DNA of 53,129 nucleotides from Porogramme epimiltina (Eukaryota > Basidiomycota > Agaricomycetes > Polyporales > Polyporaceae). Location: the NCBI GenBank assembly GCA_900155495.1, contig FTLJ01001024.1, forward strand, positions 1-53,129. Reading direction: 5' to 3'. The translations under genes were made by a program, and so were the position numbers. The notes below the pieces were generated by a model. The model worked only from the letters and a program-made list of their open reading frames with translations, searched no databases and was not told where the DNA came from. This document shows, one piece after another, positions 12,049 to 24,052 of the stretch (positions are counted from its first letter, which is position 1; every line of letters begins with the position of its first letter).

Positions 12049-14804
12049 ATGATTAATTATTTCGGCATGCCAGCTGGACTCCTCGCACACGATGAAGGCA
12101 CCCCTGGCTTTGCCATGCCCGCCCTATCCGGCGAGAAGGTCGAATTCGATCCCTCCAAGGAGGGCCCTCCTGCGGTCGAAGAGGTCATTCCAGAAGGTTT
12201 GCCGGGGAGCGTTCTCGAGATCAAGCAGCTCCACGAGATTCACGACCCCTTCAAAAACCAATGGACGATCCGCCCCGCCCCTCCCGCCTTTGACGACGGC
12301 TCAAACTCCAAAGATGACGCGGCCAAATATAACGTGTACGCGTTTACCGTCATCCGCAAGTTTAATCATAGCCAGGACGGGAAGTCAAACACGTTCACCG
12401 TCACAACAGTTCTGCAGATCAACAGCCCCGAGTTGATCAAAGTCGGACAGGATGTCATTGGCCACGTGCCGGGCATCTCCTGGACAGCCAAGCCACTTCG
12501 GGTTCGTTCCTTAGCGGAGGACTATTGCCGCAAACGCTAAAACGTTATCTTCCCTGTCAGATTGATCCGCAGACTCTCCTCGCCTGGTTCCCGGAACTCC
12601 ATGCGCATTCCGAGGACCTCGCCTCGAAGGTGGGGAAGGAGCCCGAAGACTCGCCTCTGGCTCGCACCCATGCGCACCTGGTTCATCTTCTCGCTTATCT
12701 GAAGAGTACGTACTCCAGTACGCTGGACAACCTCGCCTCGCTCCTCCAGCACGACGAGATCACATTTGACCTTCTCTGGTCACTCTTCGTCCCCGGCAAG
12801 ACAACGCTGTACACGTTATGCCCCATCACATCTGAGCCGCGCTGCGTCCGCCTCGTCCAGTCGGAGCTCTGCCAGAAGGCCGATAACCAGGCACCGGTCT
12901 CCGCGGCATACGACCCGACCGGGCTACTCGCGTCCAAGAATCAGGAACACCAGCTCCAGTACTTCTGGCGCCTCGTCGTCGAGTACATTGAGGTCGACAT
13001 CGGCTCGCCTGCAGACAACCTCACGGCTGACAACGCGCCTCCCGCGAACCAGAAGCCCGCGTTCGGATACGCGGGCCTAGGCCGCGTGCTCGATGTCCCG
13101 CGCTTCAAAGGCACAAAGAAGATTTCCTCTCTAGTCGCATTCCCGATGCAGTACTACGCAGGTCCCGGGGGCGTGGAGGGCCTGAAGGCGCGGCTTATAG
13201 AGCGCGGGAAAAAGTGGGTCACGCTCGCCGGGGGTATGCACCACGTCGCATACCGTGGGCTGGCGTTCAAGTTCAAAGAAATGAGCCACGTCAAGTACAG
13301 CGTGAGTCTTCATTACCGCGGTATGAGCGTTCTTATTTGACTAATGTTGATGTAAATAGGTGAACTCGCGTATAATGATAGACCGAAGTACGTACACACC
13401 CACGTACTTTCCGCGGGTCCGAGTGCCAACTAATATGCGCGGATGTTCTCACAGAGACATTTGCGGACACGGTCCCGAACTACCCAATGCTCCCAAGGGT
13501 GGCCAAAAATCTCGCAGGACAGGACATAGATAGGCACGCGGCACGCGCGCAGGGTATCACCGGCACGGAATCGCGTGAACTCACAGAAGACGAGCTGCTA
13601 CTCACGTCGCCGATTGTCTACGGCTTCAGCTTTGGCGATAAGCAGTGGTGTGGGTGACATTTTACTTTTTGCGTGCTTTTGTCTCTGGCCGCCGCGACTG
13701 ATTACGTCTGTGGACAGTTGAGTTCATCGTCGAGCGCGTCGAGAGCTTCGAGTGGAACGACGAAGCGTTCGAACAGCTCGTTATTCCGCCGAAGCACAAG
13801 CAGGTCCTTCAGACCCTCGTCGAATCTCACAACGCCGGCTCGGCAAAGAAATTCGACGACTTCGTTTCCGGAAAGGGGCACGGGCTCGTCATCAACTTGT
13901 TCGGGAACCCGGGTACGGGCAAGAGCCTGACGGCAGAGGCGATGAGCGAATGTGCGTTTTCCTGCGCACCGCCCAAAATAGCGCGCGTATACTAATGGGA
14001 TCTGTGTTCCCCTAATAGACGTGCGAAGTGAGTACCAGCCCTGCGTGGTGTACCACCCCTTGGCTCGGTCGTTACCACATTTACTGACCCCCGTGCGCAC
14101 CCGCGTATCCAGAACCGCTATACGTGGTGGGAGCGGCGGACCTAGGCACCCACGCCGAAGCACTGGACAACAACCTCACGAACATCCTCAAGGTTTCCGC
14201 GATCTGGGGTGCGGTCGTGCTCATAGACGAAGCGGATGTGTTCCTGGAGGAGCGCACGCTCGCGCACCTCGAGCGGAACGCCATGGTCGCCGTGTTCCTC
14301 CGCCAGCTCGAGTGCGTTCTCACCCCCCTCGCGGGCCGTCCCCCGTGCCGTCCTTGTTCTCGCTAATGACGTCCTCCCCCTGACCGGCAGGTACTTCCGC
14401 GGGATCCTCTTCCTCACGACGAACCGCGTGCGCGTGTTCGACGAGGCGTTCCAGTCGCGCATCCACGTCTCGCTCCGCTACGCGGACCTCTCGCCCGACG
14501 CGAAGCGGCACATCTGGCTCGCGTTCCTCCGGCGCGTGAACGGGCCCACGATCCCGAACGGCGGCCTGTCCTCCGAGGAGCTGCGCGCGCTGGGTGAGAA
14601 GAAGGTGAACGGCCGGCAGATCAAGAACATTGTCAAGACCGCGGGCGCGCTCGCACAGGGCCGCCAGGAGACGCTCGGGTATGCTCACCTGGAGCAAGTG
14701 CTGGACCTTATGGAACAGTTTGACACCGCGTACGTATTCACTAGTCGCCGGTTATGTAGCTTTGCTGATTTCCCCTTCCCCGTAGACATATTATGTATCA
14801 ATAG
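12049..14804 (+). CDS. AAA-family ATPase with DUF7025-like N-terminus
   Basis: Nine exons (12049-12501, 12561-13301, 13360-13387, 13455-13649, 13718-13951, 14019-14027, 14113-14311, 14391-14729, 14786-14804) sum to 738 codons in frame. Residues about 90-260 (YNVYAFTVIRKF, KPLRIDPQTLLAWFPEL, DEITFDLLWSLFVPG) match the N-terminal domain usual in this fungal AAA group. The C-terminal half has Walker A GNPGTGKS, Walker B AVVLIDEADVFLEER, a sensor-1 like FLTTNRVRVFDEAF and an SRIHVSLRY segment. Such proteins hydrolyse ATP to remodel partners; no pathway is known for this group. Exon 6 is only 9 nt. An ATG at 11949 in a strong CACCATGG context may be the true start, joined through an intron ending just before 12047, but the join needs a weak donor, so the safe start is given. 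Confidence 0.85.
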
Positions 14805-15605
14805 AGATGACACCGACACGACAACTGCGATGACCCTGTATACAAGTTACTGGATGGATATGTTTGTAGTACTCTAGTAGTTCCGGGACGCGGACGTGTA
14901 TAGACTTCCCATACTTGCTTCAGCTATCAAGCTCTTGACCCCATATCACCCGCCCGACGTTTAGCCGAGTGCTTCGTGCGGGCCGCGCTACCGCAGCGAC
15001 CACTTTGCAGGTGAGCGCGGCCGGTGCTGGCGGATGCTGACTGCGTTCTGGGCTCCGAACAGTGGCCTCCCCCATGTATTTTCGCTCTACCGTACGTAAC
15101 CTTTTTACTTTTCGCGTTCCCTCTCTGACACCGAAGATCAACAGACTGTCCCCGGCGAGCATTCGACGGCGCCGACTCACCAATCGCCGCGCTCAGGCGG
15201 CTTCTTTCGCCTCGCGGTGCGCCAGTCACGTGTGCAGCGTACCCGAAAGAAGCACTCGCCTCGGGCAACGCGTCGCGCCTAGACGCGCGGCCCCCCCGCC
15301 TTGCACCCGCCCCCGCTGCCCGTCCCGCCTATCGCCCTGCCGAGCCCTGCTCACATGCCCGGCGCGGCCCCCCGCGCAGGCCCCTACGGCGCGGTCGCCC
15401 CTTGTGCGCGGCGCGGTCAGGTGCCCGACGTCCAGGGGCGAGAACGACGAGCGCGGAGCCCCGCCTGACGCACCGACGTCTGATCGACTTCGATGCCGAG
15501 AGGGTCTGTCTTTTTGGCTGCATGCTTGCATCCTCGCTGGCGCGGTATAAAGCGGCGGAGCGCGGCGGAGGGGCGGGTTCTTCCCTCCTCGCCCGCTTGC
15601 TCGCT
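14805..15605. other. Intergenic between AAA ATPase and GH92 copy 2
   Basis: Contains the 3' flank of the AAA gene and the promoter of the second GH92 gene. Frames at 15.06-15.55 kb are Arg/Pro-rich and overlap on both strands. No supported gene. Confidence 0.45.
15546..15552 (+). promoter_or_regulatory. TATA box of GH92 copy 2
   Basis: TATAAAG in a GC-rich context, about 54 bp before the ATG at 15606. Confidence 0.55.
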
Positions 15606-18600
15606 ATGCTCGCTAGGCGCGTCTTGTTTGGGGCGGGCTTCGTCGCATCTGCGATTGCCCTTGCGGGGGCACTTGAGACGTCGGTCGCGTTCGCGAGTAC
15701 GGGGCTTACTACAGCTAGTAGCGCCGCGCAGCCTTCGGCGTCGGCGTCCGCGGTGCCCGTATTTGTTCCCGATGCAGCCAGTCGCGTAAACTTGTTCGTT
15801 GGGACGACGAATGGAGGCCATGTCTTTCCAGGTGAGTTCCTTGAGCTGGGATGGAGAAGCGCTGAGGACATTCTGACGCGTTTCTATGGTTCAGGAGCTA
15901 CGATCCCACACGGGATGGTGAAGGTTGGAATGGACACAGATTCCCCAGGAAACGTGAGTGGTGTCTTTTGTAGGCTTTGAAGACGTGCTGATCTCGCGAG
16001 GGCAGCATGCGGGATACGATGCCAACCCGATGTTCAACGCTACAGGCTTTTCGCAGCTCCATGACGACGGAACAGGCGGAGTAAACTTGTTAGACTCCTT
16101 ATATACTTCATAGCTGATGGGATTGCTTCATACAGGCGGTTCCTCTGTCTTTGTTCAAAATATGGCCTTTCGCCTCTTGCGGTAAAGGCAACACATTTGA
16201 AGAGTGCCAAACGTCCATTGCAGGGCGCAAGACTTTGAGGAAGGTGCTAGCTGATGGTGAATCATGCGATGCAACGGTTCTTCTCAATGTGACTGACTGG
16301 TTGTGTAGGTACCCCAGATGATGCGGCAGAGCCGGGGTACTTCGCGTCGAACCTTGTAAGCGCCCGTCTGACCGTATTGCCACCAGAATCTAAATCCTCA
16401 CCTAATACTAGTCTACTGGTGTCCGGGTAGAGCTGACATCAACGCGTCGAGCTGCGCTTCACCGGTGCGGCTTTTTCCATAGTTCCACATTCCTGTTAAT
16501 GTTCATTGTGTTTACCAGCTACACTTTCCCTGAGGGAACTAAGACGCCTCGTCTGGTTGTCGACCTGACCAACGATGGCCAAAAGAGCAGTACCGACCCA
16601 ATTATGGACTTGGATCCGGATACGGCACGTGTTACAGGCTAGTCATTTAGCACATACTCATATAACATCACTCACTCACTCGATCATGTAGGTGGGGCGT
16701 CTTTCGCAGGATCTTTTGGACCAGGGCGATACCGTGCCTTCACATGCGTCGACTTCAAGGGAGATGGATATACTCTGGTACAGCCCCTCACGAGCTCTCC
16801 TGCGCCCATTGACTTACCATCATTCCTAGGGTGCTCCAACGGAATTCGGCGCTTGGCTAGCCAACTTCCCTGTAAAGCAAACTGTAACACTTACTCAGCT
16901 TTATACTAGTACGTCTCCCTCGATCTGTATGATCTGCGACGGCGTAATGATAAGCCTTACTACCAAGGTTTTACTGATGAGCTTGGAGCACTGTTCACGT
17001 TCGCACGCGCACCACGAGGTACCATTTTCCCGTTTTCTACAATATCTCAATTATTGAAGAATTTCACGTTGCTAGGTCGTACCACCATTCTCGTTCGTGT
17101 CGGAGTCTCCTTCATCTCATCCGACCAGGCATGTGCGAATGCCGAAGAGGAGATCCCCGACTTTGACTTCGAGGGCGTTCGGGCCGCGTCACGTGCTCAG
17201 TGGAGCGAACTCCTAGGGCGCATCCAGGTTGATACGAGAGGTGTGGACGACGAAACGGTCGACTTGCTATACAGCTCTGCATACAGGACGCATCTTTCTC
17301 CAGCTGACTGTAAGCCAGCGTTTCGATATGCCGATGACGTCACTGATGACCTTTGCAGATACTGGTGAGAACCCACTGTGGAACTCGAGCGAGCCTTACT
17401 ATGACTCGTTCTACTGTAATGTGAGGTTTTTCCACGGTCTGCAGTGCTATTCTGACTGGCGATACTAGTGGGATACATACCGCACCCTGTTCCCGTTCAT
17501 GGGATTGCACGACCCGGCGACATTTGCTCGGATCGTCCGTGGAATGATCAATATTCAGCAACATGAAGGTGAGCACTACGAGTCCTATCCGAGTGACCTT
17601 CCTGAAGTGCCATTCTTTCTAGGTTGGCTTCCGGAGTGCCGCGGTGCCACCGTAAAGCAGTTCATCCAGGGTGGTAGCAGTATGTATTGGGCTGTGAAAT
17701 GCGCCACGTCCACTGTTGACACGTCTCGTTTCGTAAAGATGGAGACCCGATCCTTTCGGAGTTCTTTGTCAAGTAAGCTTTCTCCCTATATCTCTCCAGT
17801 GAAAGACATGCGACTTAATACTGTACACAGGTTCCAGCAACAAGCGGAGGCTTTGAGTGTCCCCTCCGATGCTCTCTACAACGCGCTGCTCGCAGACGCG
17901 GAGCTCCAACCTCCTAACTGGGATCTGCAAGGTAGACAGGCGAATATGTGGAAATCTCAAGGTCTATTAGGTTTCCAAAGTACCGATAACTCTTGCACTT
18001 ATGCTCATCATACAGGATATATCCCTCAAGATGTCTGGGAGAGGAGCGGCACAAACTCAAAGCAGGTTTCCCGCACTCTGGAGGTGAGTTTTATCCATCT
18101 TCGTCGTATTGTGCAGAGAAGCGAACTGCTTCCGTCAGTATGCATTCGACGACTTCACCATCTCGCAAGTTGCCAAAGCACTAGGTCGTTCTAGCGATGG
18201 GAAGAAGGTACTACATGGTCATTGTACTGCTCCTATGACACTAGCTTGACTTCTATCGCATAGTACGCCCAACGTGCTCAAAACTTCAACAACGTGTGGA
18301 ACGAGAACACCACATTCCCAGGCAGGGATGACATTGTGGGCTTCATGCAAGTACGCATCTATACAGACGTTTGTATATTGCGCTGGTGCTTATTCACCAT
18401 TAGCCTCGCTTCGCCGACGGAAAATTCAACTTCACGGATCCTCGCCACTGCAGCATTCATGACCCACTGCATGCGACATGTTTCCTGAATGCTCAGAACC
18501 ACGACGGGTACTACGAAGGCTCACCTATCGTGGTACGTCGAGTGATATTTATCGCCAGGTCTACCCTCTAAGTCATTGTAGTATACACAATACGTTCCTC

Positions 18601-19318
18601 ACGACACTGCACGATTAATCGAGCTTCAAGGAGGGGACCAAAAGTTCATTGATCGGCTGAACTTTATTTTCGACGAGGGCTACTTCGACTCCACGGATGA
18701 ACCTTCCCAGCAAATTCCGTTCATGTACCACTACGCGAACAGACCCGGTCTCAGTACTCAACGATCGCGACAAGTGATAGCAGAGTTCTACAACACGTCG
18801 ACCAATGGGCTTCCTGGAAACGACGGTTTGAATCTTCTACTTAGACGATCGGCGTTTAGTTACTGATAGGACGTCGCTTCTCCCAGATTCCGGCGCAATG
18901 GGGAGCTACGTCGCATTCTACCTCGCGGGGTTGTACCCCCTCCCGGCTACTGGCCAGATCCTTCTCTCCTCCCCATACTTCCCCCAGATCTCTTTCCGTA
19001 ACCCGGTATTGAACACTACGACCACTATACGTGCGAACGGTTTCCGCGGGAACCCTGCAGACGGAACCGGGGGTCATGTTTTCGTCAAAGTGAGTGTCGC
19101 TACGAAGCGCTTCTACCTTGTTTCACATCGTTGAGCGCATCACAATACAGAGTGTCAAGATCGATGGGCAAGCATGGAAATCCAACTGTTTCATACAGTG
19201 GGACGTATTTACTAAAGGTTCCCTTGTTGAGCTCGAGCTCACGGACGACATCAACGTCTCGTGTGGAACAAGTCCGGACGCTCTCCCTCCCTCTCTGTCC
19301 ACAGGCGGCTATAATTAA
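15606..19318 (+). CDS. GH92 alpha-mannosidase, secreted (copy 2)
   Basis: Paralogue of the gene at 2.6-6.0 kb with the same order of blocks. The N-terminus MLARRVLFGAGFVASAIALA is a signal peptide, followed by a Ser/Ala-rich linker and NLFVGTTNGGHVFPG, HGMVKVGMDTDSPGN, HAGYDANP and SQLHDDGTGG. Then come LFKIWPFASC, DDAAEPGYFASNL, GGASFAGSFGPGRYRAF, PLWNSSEPYYDSFYCN, RGMINIQQHEGWLPECRGA, DPILSEFFVK, GNDDSGAMGSYVAFYL, SSPYFPQISF, and a C-terminus SLSTGGYN. All key GH92 blocks are present, so an active Ca-dependent exo-alpha-mannosidase is expected. The intron at 16638-16691 appears to begin with GC instead of GT, where copy 1 has a normal GT. Copies 1 and 2 point away from each other with an MFS and an AAA gene between them. 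Confidence 0.9.
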
Positions 19319-19500
19319 GAATAACCCATTCGAAATGAACTTGGTTCCTTGAGCGGCGATGCGGGTCCGCACGCCAATCCGATTCTCTAGGGAGTAGCTG
19401 AAAGCCACGTATTATAGATTCTAATAGTTCTAAAGGCTTGCTACATATCCTCCTTCTTCGACCACTTCTCGTCGCTCGCGTTGTTCACCACTGCCGCGTC

Positions 19501-21148
19501 CACCACTTCCAGCAGCTAGGCACCCGCATCAGAGTCCGCGTCCACGTCCGCCTCATCGGGGTCTGCATCGGCGTCGACCTGCCCGTCAACCTCCTCCCCG
19601 TCCGCATCGACGTCCATCAAATCTGACGACTTGGACTTGCCGTCCGACCCGCGCCCCCGATCCAGCCCCCGACCCATCTTTCCCGCGCAGCGTCGGCGAG
19701 CGCGACGAGGAGCGGCTGCTTCCGCTCATGCTGCCGCTCCCGCTAGCGTGCCCGTTCGCACCGTTCGCCTAGTGCACCGTGGCGCGCGAGCGCGGGTGCA
19801 GGTGGTGGTGCTCGTCATCCTCGTTCACGCTCGGCCCGGGCAGCGTCACGATTCCGGGGGGCGTCGGCCCGCACTGCGTCGAGCGCGAGGAGGGGTGGTA
19901 CGGCGGGCGGACGTCGCGGTCGTAGTCGCAGTCGTGGCGTGTGTAGCTGCTAACGACACCAGGTGCCGCGTGCCCGCTGGGTCAGGTGCACGGCGAGCTG
20001 TGGGGAATGGTGCCCAGAGTGACCGTTGATATAAGCGGGGTCGGGATAATTTGAGTGCTGCAGGGGGTCATGAGACGGGCTGCAGGGCAGACGAGAGGAG
20101 GCCACTTACGGAGAAGCTGTAGTAGCGTCCGTGGTTGCGGTCGTCTGCGTCGCGGTCGTTGCGTGCGCATTTTGCGAGAGGTGGCGCGCCTGGGCCGGTG
20201 AGGGGACTGCCGTAGCCGGCGTCCATGCTGCCCGCGCGGGCGCGGACGCGGCTGGAGGTGGCAGAGGTGGGAAGGGGGAGTGCGATAGACAAGAACTGGG
20301 AGCCAAAGGGGAGCCTGTGGCTGTTGGAGCGCGAGGCGTGGGGGCAGGAAGGCCGGGAATGGGAGCCGTGCTGTTGCAGCGACAGGAGGTAGGCGGCGGC
20401 GTTTGCGGAGGGGATGGAGCTGACCTGGATGGGCTGGCCACCACTGTCAGCAATAATGCGGGAGAACCGAGCGTAGACGTTGGCGGTGCGGACGTTGGCT
20501 TGAGGGAACTAGTGTTCGAACTCGGCCCACTGCTCTTGGAGCATGTGGAGGCGGGGTCGCGAGCCTGTTCCGCGAGTTCCGCGCGGCTGTCGGAATCGAG
20601 GATGCCCTTGCGGGCTGTCTCGGAGAGGTCGAGCTTGGAAGAGGAGCCCTGAGAGGATCTCAGGGGGACATGGTGGGGGGTGACTGGGCAGAGGACTGGA
20701 ATGTGGCCAGGAGTGGCTCGGCCTTCCCTGCGTGTCGCCTCATGAGTGCGAGCTCATTCTTGACGGCTTCGGACTCTTGGTGAGGCATTTGGTGGGCTGG
20801 GACAGCAGAGACAGAAGCGGGGGGCGAGCCATTGGTGTGGGGAGCAGCGTCGGCGGGCATCGTCACAGTATCCAGAAATAGTCTGTGTTGGGCGTTGCGA
20901 AGACACTTTTTGACTTTTTGAAGTTCGGACGGAGGGTCGGCAAATGCCGGGAGAAGGGTAGCACGTGAGGGACTTTTCGGCTTTCTGAAGGTCGGTAAGG
21001 TGAGTCGGCATATGCCGGGATAAGGCCAGCACGTGATAGGCTTTTCGCACTCTGAGTGTTGGTCCGTGCGTCGGCATTTGCCGGGAGAAGGCCAGCACGT
21101 GTTACGCATTCAAGTCGGAACATAGAGACCGATTCTTAGAGAATCGGA
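19501..21148 (-). mobile_element. Decayed dispersed element, copy 1
   Basis: This segment, read on the minus strand, matches 51516-53129 almost base for base with small indels, so it is one of at least two copies of a repeat. The outer end at 21148 is sharp: homology stops at the same base in both copies, right after a hairpin (CCGATTCT-CTA-AGAATCGG, 21129-21147). Next come three tandem units of about 66 bp, then a Pro/Ser/Ala-rich reading frame (MPADAAPHTNG, ESEAVKNELALMR, DLSETARKGILD, ARFSRIIADSGGQPIQVSS) and an acidic Asp/Ala-rich end. The frame is broken by stops and shifts, some shared by both copies. No transposase, reverse transcriptase or helicase was seen, so the class is unknown. 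The left end may extend some bases below 19501. Confidence 0.75.
20962..21101 (-). repeat. Three tandem ~66-bp units with CACGTG and a second palindrome
   Basis: CACGTG lies at 21096-21101, 21030-21035 and 20962-20967, spaced 66 and 68 bp. Each is followed (minus strand) by CTGGCCTT or a close variant and a CGGCAnnTGCCG motif. Only the middle second palindrome is perfect in this copy. Confidence 0.8.
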
Positions 21149-22434
21149 ACGTGTATGTAAGGGGTGGCGTATAAAGTATTTTGCATCCCTTGAGCTATTG
21201 GTTTAATGCGTGGTCGGAGTGGCAGGCAGGGGAGTCGAACCCAGGTCCGTTGGAAATGGTGACGTAATCGTAAGTATTGACCTGGCGGAGATCGCTTGGC
21301 AGGGATTCCGCAGCCCAGTCTTTGAACAATCGTCCGACCCGACGTGCACCGGGACATCCACCACACTGACGTTTAACTTCAAATATTCCCCTCAGAGTCG
21401 CACATGGGGCTCTGCCTCGTGTATACAAATATCAAATCTATTGTATACTCGCTAGAACGGAGGCCGGTACCATTGCCAACGGTCTACAGGGCACTTCAAA
21501 TTACACGTCCGTGTATGTACAGGGTCTTCGTGTATGACATCTTCTCCAGTATTGGCACACTTACACGAGTCGCAGGAGCCGTCAAAGAAGTAGTATACAC
21601 TTCTGAGATTATCTATAGAAGTTGGGATACCCTCGCGAATTCAGGCGCGGTCCTCACTTCGGAGGTCCGAAGTCTCCATCGCCACGGCGTTGGCTGAACG
21701 AAGGGTCGGTTATTCAACATGGGTTATCGTCATAGCTGTGCCCAGAGCTACTCTGCGCAGCAGCAGTACGTGTGCTCGCTGCGCACCATCTGCCAGGAGT
21801 TTTGATCTAACTACCTCCAACAGGATGCCCGGACCTTGGATTCGACGAGAACATCCGACGTCCAAGAGCATGCCATAATACGCGTAGAGATGGACCTGGC
21901 CGTCCAATACCACTTTAGGGCATCTCGGCGATATGTCATTCCCCTTGCTATGCATGCCCGAAGCCGAGATCTCTATCCCACACAGTCTATTCATTCACCA
22001 CATGCTGCGCAGCACCGATCCGGACACTCGCATCTCCAAAAAGCGACGCCACAGCACACAAACCGACGGGTATGGTCTTCCTGTGTGTGAGTTTCCCTAC
22101 CGCTTAGCCATTGTGTATTGTGATGGGTGTATGCCAGCGTCAATCCTCTCAGGCGTCACGTCAAGCCGGCTTCCTGTCGTGTCTGATCCAAATGCCCATG
22201 GTCGCGTATCCCCATTCGCTCACCTGTGCATTTCGGCACCTACACCGATAGGTCGTTTTCAATGTGCACTGTGCCGCAGCCGATGCAGACGTCTAAGCGC
22301 CAGGACACCGACCAGGTGCAGCCCAGGCGGCGGCTTGCATTCCGCCAAGAGGCAACTCGGCTACCCACCCATGTTGTATTGGACTAAAAGGAGTTACAGA
22401 AACGCGCATACACGCACACAAACGCCCTTGGTGG
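21149..22434. other. Intergenic, no supported gene
   Basis: Left flank of the P1 gene. A stretch near 21224-21250 recalls a tRNA T-arm on the minus strand but does not fold as a tRNA. Open frames up to 168 codons lack domain signs and splice logic. Confidence 0.45.
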
Positions 22435-22442
22435 TATAAAAG
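22435..22442 (+). promoter_or_regulatory. TATA box of P1
   Basis: TATAAAAG, 75 bp upstream of the ATG at 22517 and followed by a CATCC/CTCATC pyrimidine-rich leader. Confidence 0.6.
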
Positions 22443-22516
22443 ACGTGGGGTGAGGGGTTCAGGACAGCATCCTACCTTTACTTCTCATCGCTCTCACCAG
22501 CAACCGTTTCTCAATC

Positions 22517-23213
22517 ATGCAGTTCATCACTCTTGCTACCATTCTCATGTCTATTGCCGTCGTGCAGGGTATCGTCATTGACACCCCGTACGTGGCATCT
22601 CCCACCTCTGTCTCAATTGGTACTCACGGCGACTCATTGAATACACTAGGCCCTCCCCTGTTCAATGCACCGACACTGAGGTCGATTGGCAGGGTGGTGT
22701 TGGTAAGCTTTACACCCATCGTTCCAGCTTCCCCAGGGTTGACATTTCCTCCTAGCTCCTTTCACTCTGGTAGGCGTCGGAACCTTCATAAATATCTTAG
22801 AGGTCGCTCACTCACTCTAATAAACGCATCTTATGGATTTTATAGAAGTAAGCATGCATTATTCGGTATCACACTACAACGAGGTTTATAACATCACTCT
22901 ACAGGATCTTTGAGACCGCCACCTCTGGCCTTACTTTCCCGGACATCGAGGGGCAGAGCTTCGTGTGGAACACCGACTTCCCTGCAGGTATGTTCGGCAG
23001 GATTTATCTGACAGTACACGTGACAGTATACTCAAGTTGTTGCCTGCAGGCACCTCCGCCTTCGCGGAGGTCATTGATAGTGCTGGGGACTCGGCCTCTA
23101 CCGTGCACTTCGTCATCCAGCCCAGCTGTACGTCCCGCCCCCCCACGCGTTACTAAATTATATCTGACGTTCTTCGCATCTATGTGTACACAGCGGATAG
23201 CTCCTGCCTTTAG
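22517..23213 (+). CDS. P1: small secreted Kre9/Knh1-type Ig-like protein
   Basis: Seven exons (22517-22587, 22650-22702, 22756-22769, 22846-22847, 22905-22987, 23050-23127, 23194-23213) total 321 nt, 106 residues. Signal peptide MQFITLATILMSIAVVQG, then VIDTP, QCTPTEVDWQGGV, APFTL, then a W-N-T-D segment and DSAGDSASTVHFVIQ, ending SSDSSCL. The pattern (W-x-G-G, an aromatic residue before T-D-x-P-x-G-T, then D-S-x-G) is that of the Ser/Thr-rich GPI-anchored Kre9/Knh1-like domain, but here with no stalk or anchor. The mature protein has two cysteines (QC and SC), well placed to tie the two ends of the fold. Exon 4 would be just AA, completing a Lys codon with the next exon. The role is probably extracellular or in the cell wall; no function can be assigned. 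Confidence 0.85.
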
Positions 23214-24052
23214 GATGCAATTTTCAAGCCGCCATGTGCATAGCTGAATGCCTAGTTCCGCTCTCGTACATTTGCGGACTAGTTCCCCGGTCGCTGGCTC
23301 ATGCAAGGACACTCCTATGTATCTAGAATCTACGTCGTTGTGAATGTGATCTGGTCGTCGATGGTGACCCTATACTTACATTTGGGACCCAGTTTGAAAT
23401 CAAGCTTACGGCCTCCTACTGTTCAAAACGCAGGGTTTCGGGCATGAACCACATGCGCGTTCGGAAGCTCCCTGCGATGCCGATCACATTAACTTCTTGC
23501 AGCGTGTATCTGCTCAACAGCGTCACGCGGAATACACTACGGCACTTCAGAAGGTCCTCTACTGAATAATACCCGAATTTGTACCTCCTCTGTGAGACCG
23601 AAACTGTCGTCTGATCATTTTTCTAGTATTCTCCGTCTCTGCCGGCCTCGATTCTGACCCCTTATCCCTCCACTCACAGCGTCTGAAGCTGACCTCGAGG
23701 ACGGCAAACTTACGTCGCCATGGGAGAACCCTCCGGAGCGTAAAGTATGCGCAGCATTTGTTTGGAGTGTCGGATGTGCATGCCAATCGTGTGCGCGCAC
23801 ACACGGCCATAACGCGCAGTCGAAGTGAAATTCAGTTCACCGCTCTATTTCATTCGCTAGAATTCCGCAGAGAAAGGCCCTTTGCAGAGACACGCATCGC
23901 CGATAGCCATGCTCTGCTTGGCTTCCCGAGCCGCCAATACATAGCCATATATAAGGACTGGTCCCCTTTGGGGGGCCGTCAGCTCGCAGCGCACGCGTTC
24001 TACTTGCTCTTGAGCACTCCCCCTCAATCCCTGCATTGTTCGCTGCATTAGT
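23214..24052. other. Intergenic between P1 and P2
   Basis: Holds the 3' flank of P1 and the promoter of P2. No coding frame was supported. A TATATAAG box near the right end serves P2. Confidence 0.45.
23948..23955 (+). promoter_or_regulatory. TATA box of P2
   Basis: TATATAAG, 105 bp upstream of the ATG at 24053. Confidence 0.55.

Noticed and set aside
20962..21101. CRISPR-like array
   Set aside because: Only three units with diverged spacing sequence, lying inside a dispersed eukaryotic repeat.
19501..21148. Helitron as class for the dispersed element
   Set aside because: A terminal hairpin exists, but the expected TC start and CTRR end after the hairpin are not seen and no Rep/helicase is encoded.
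21224..21250. tRNA T-arm-like GGGTTCGACTCCC on the minus strand
   Set aside because: The T stem has only three pairs and no acceptor, D or anticodon stem can be found at the right distance.
22770..22904. Stwintron (an intron nested in a splice site of another intron) as explanation for the 2-nt exon region
   Set aside because: In all six genes both introns have complete GT and AG ends of their own and the two bases between are needed for frame; no split donor or acceptor is required.
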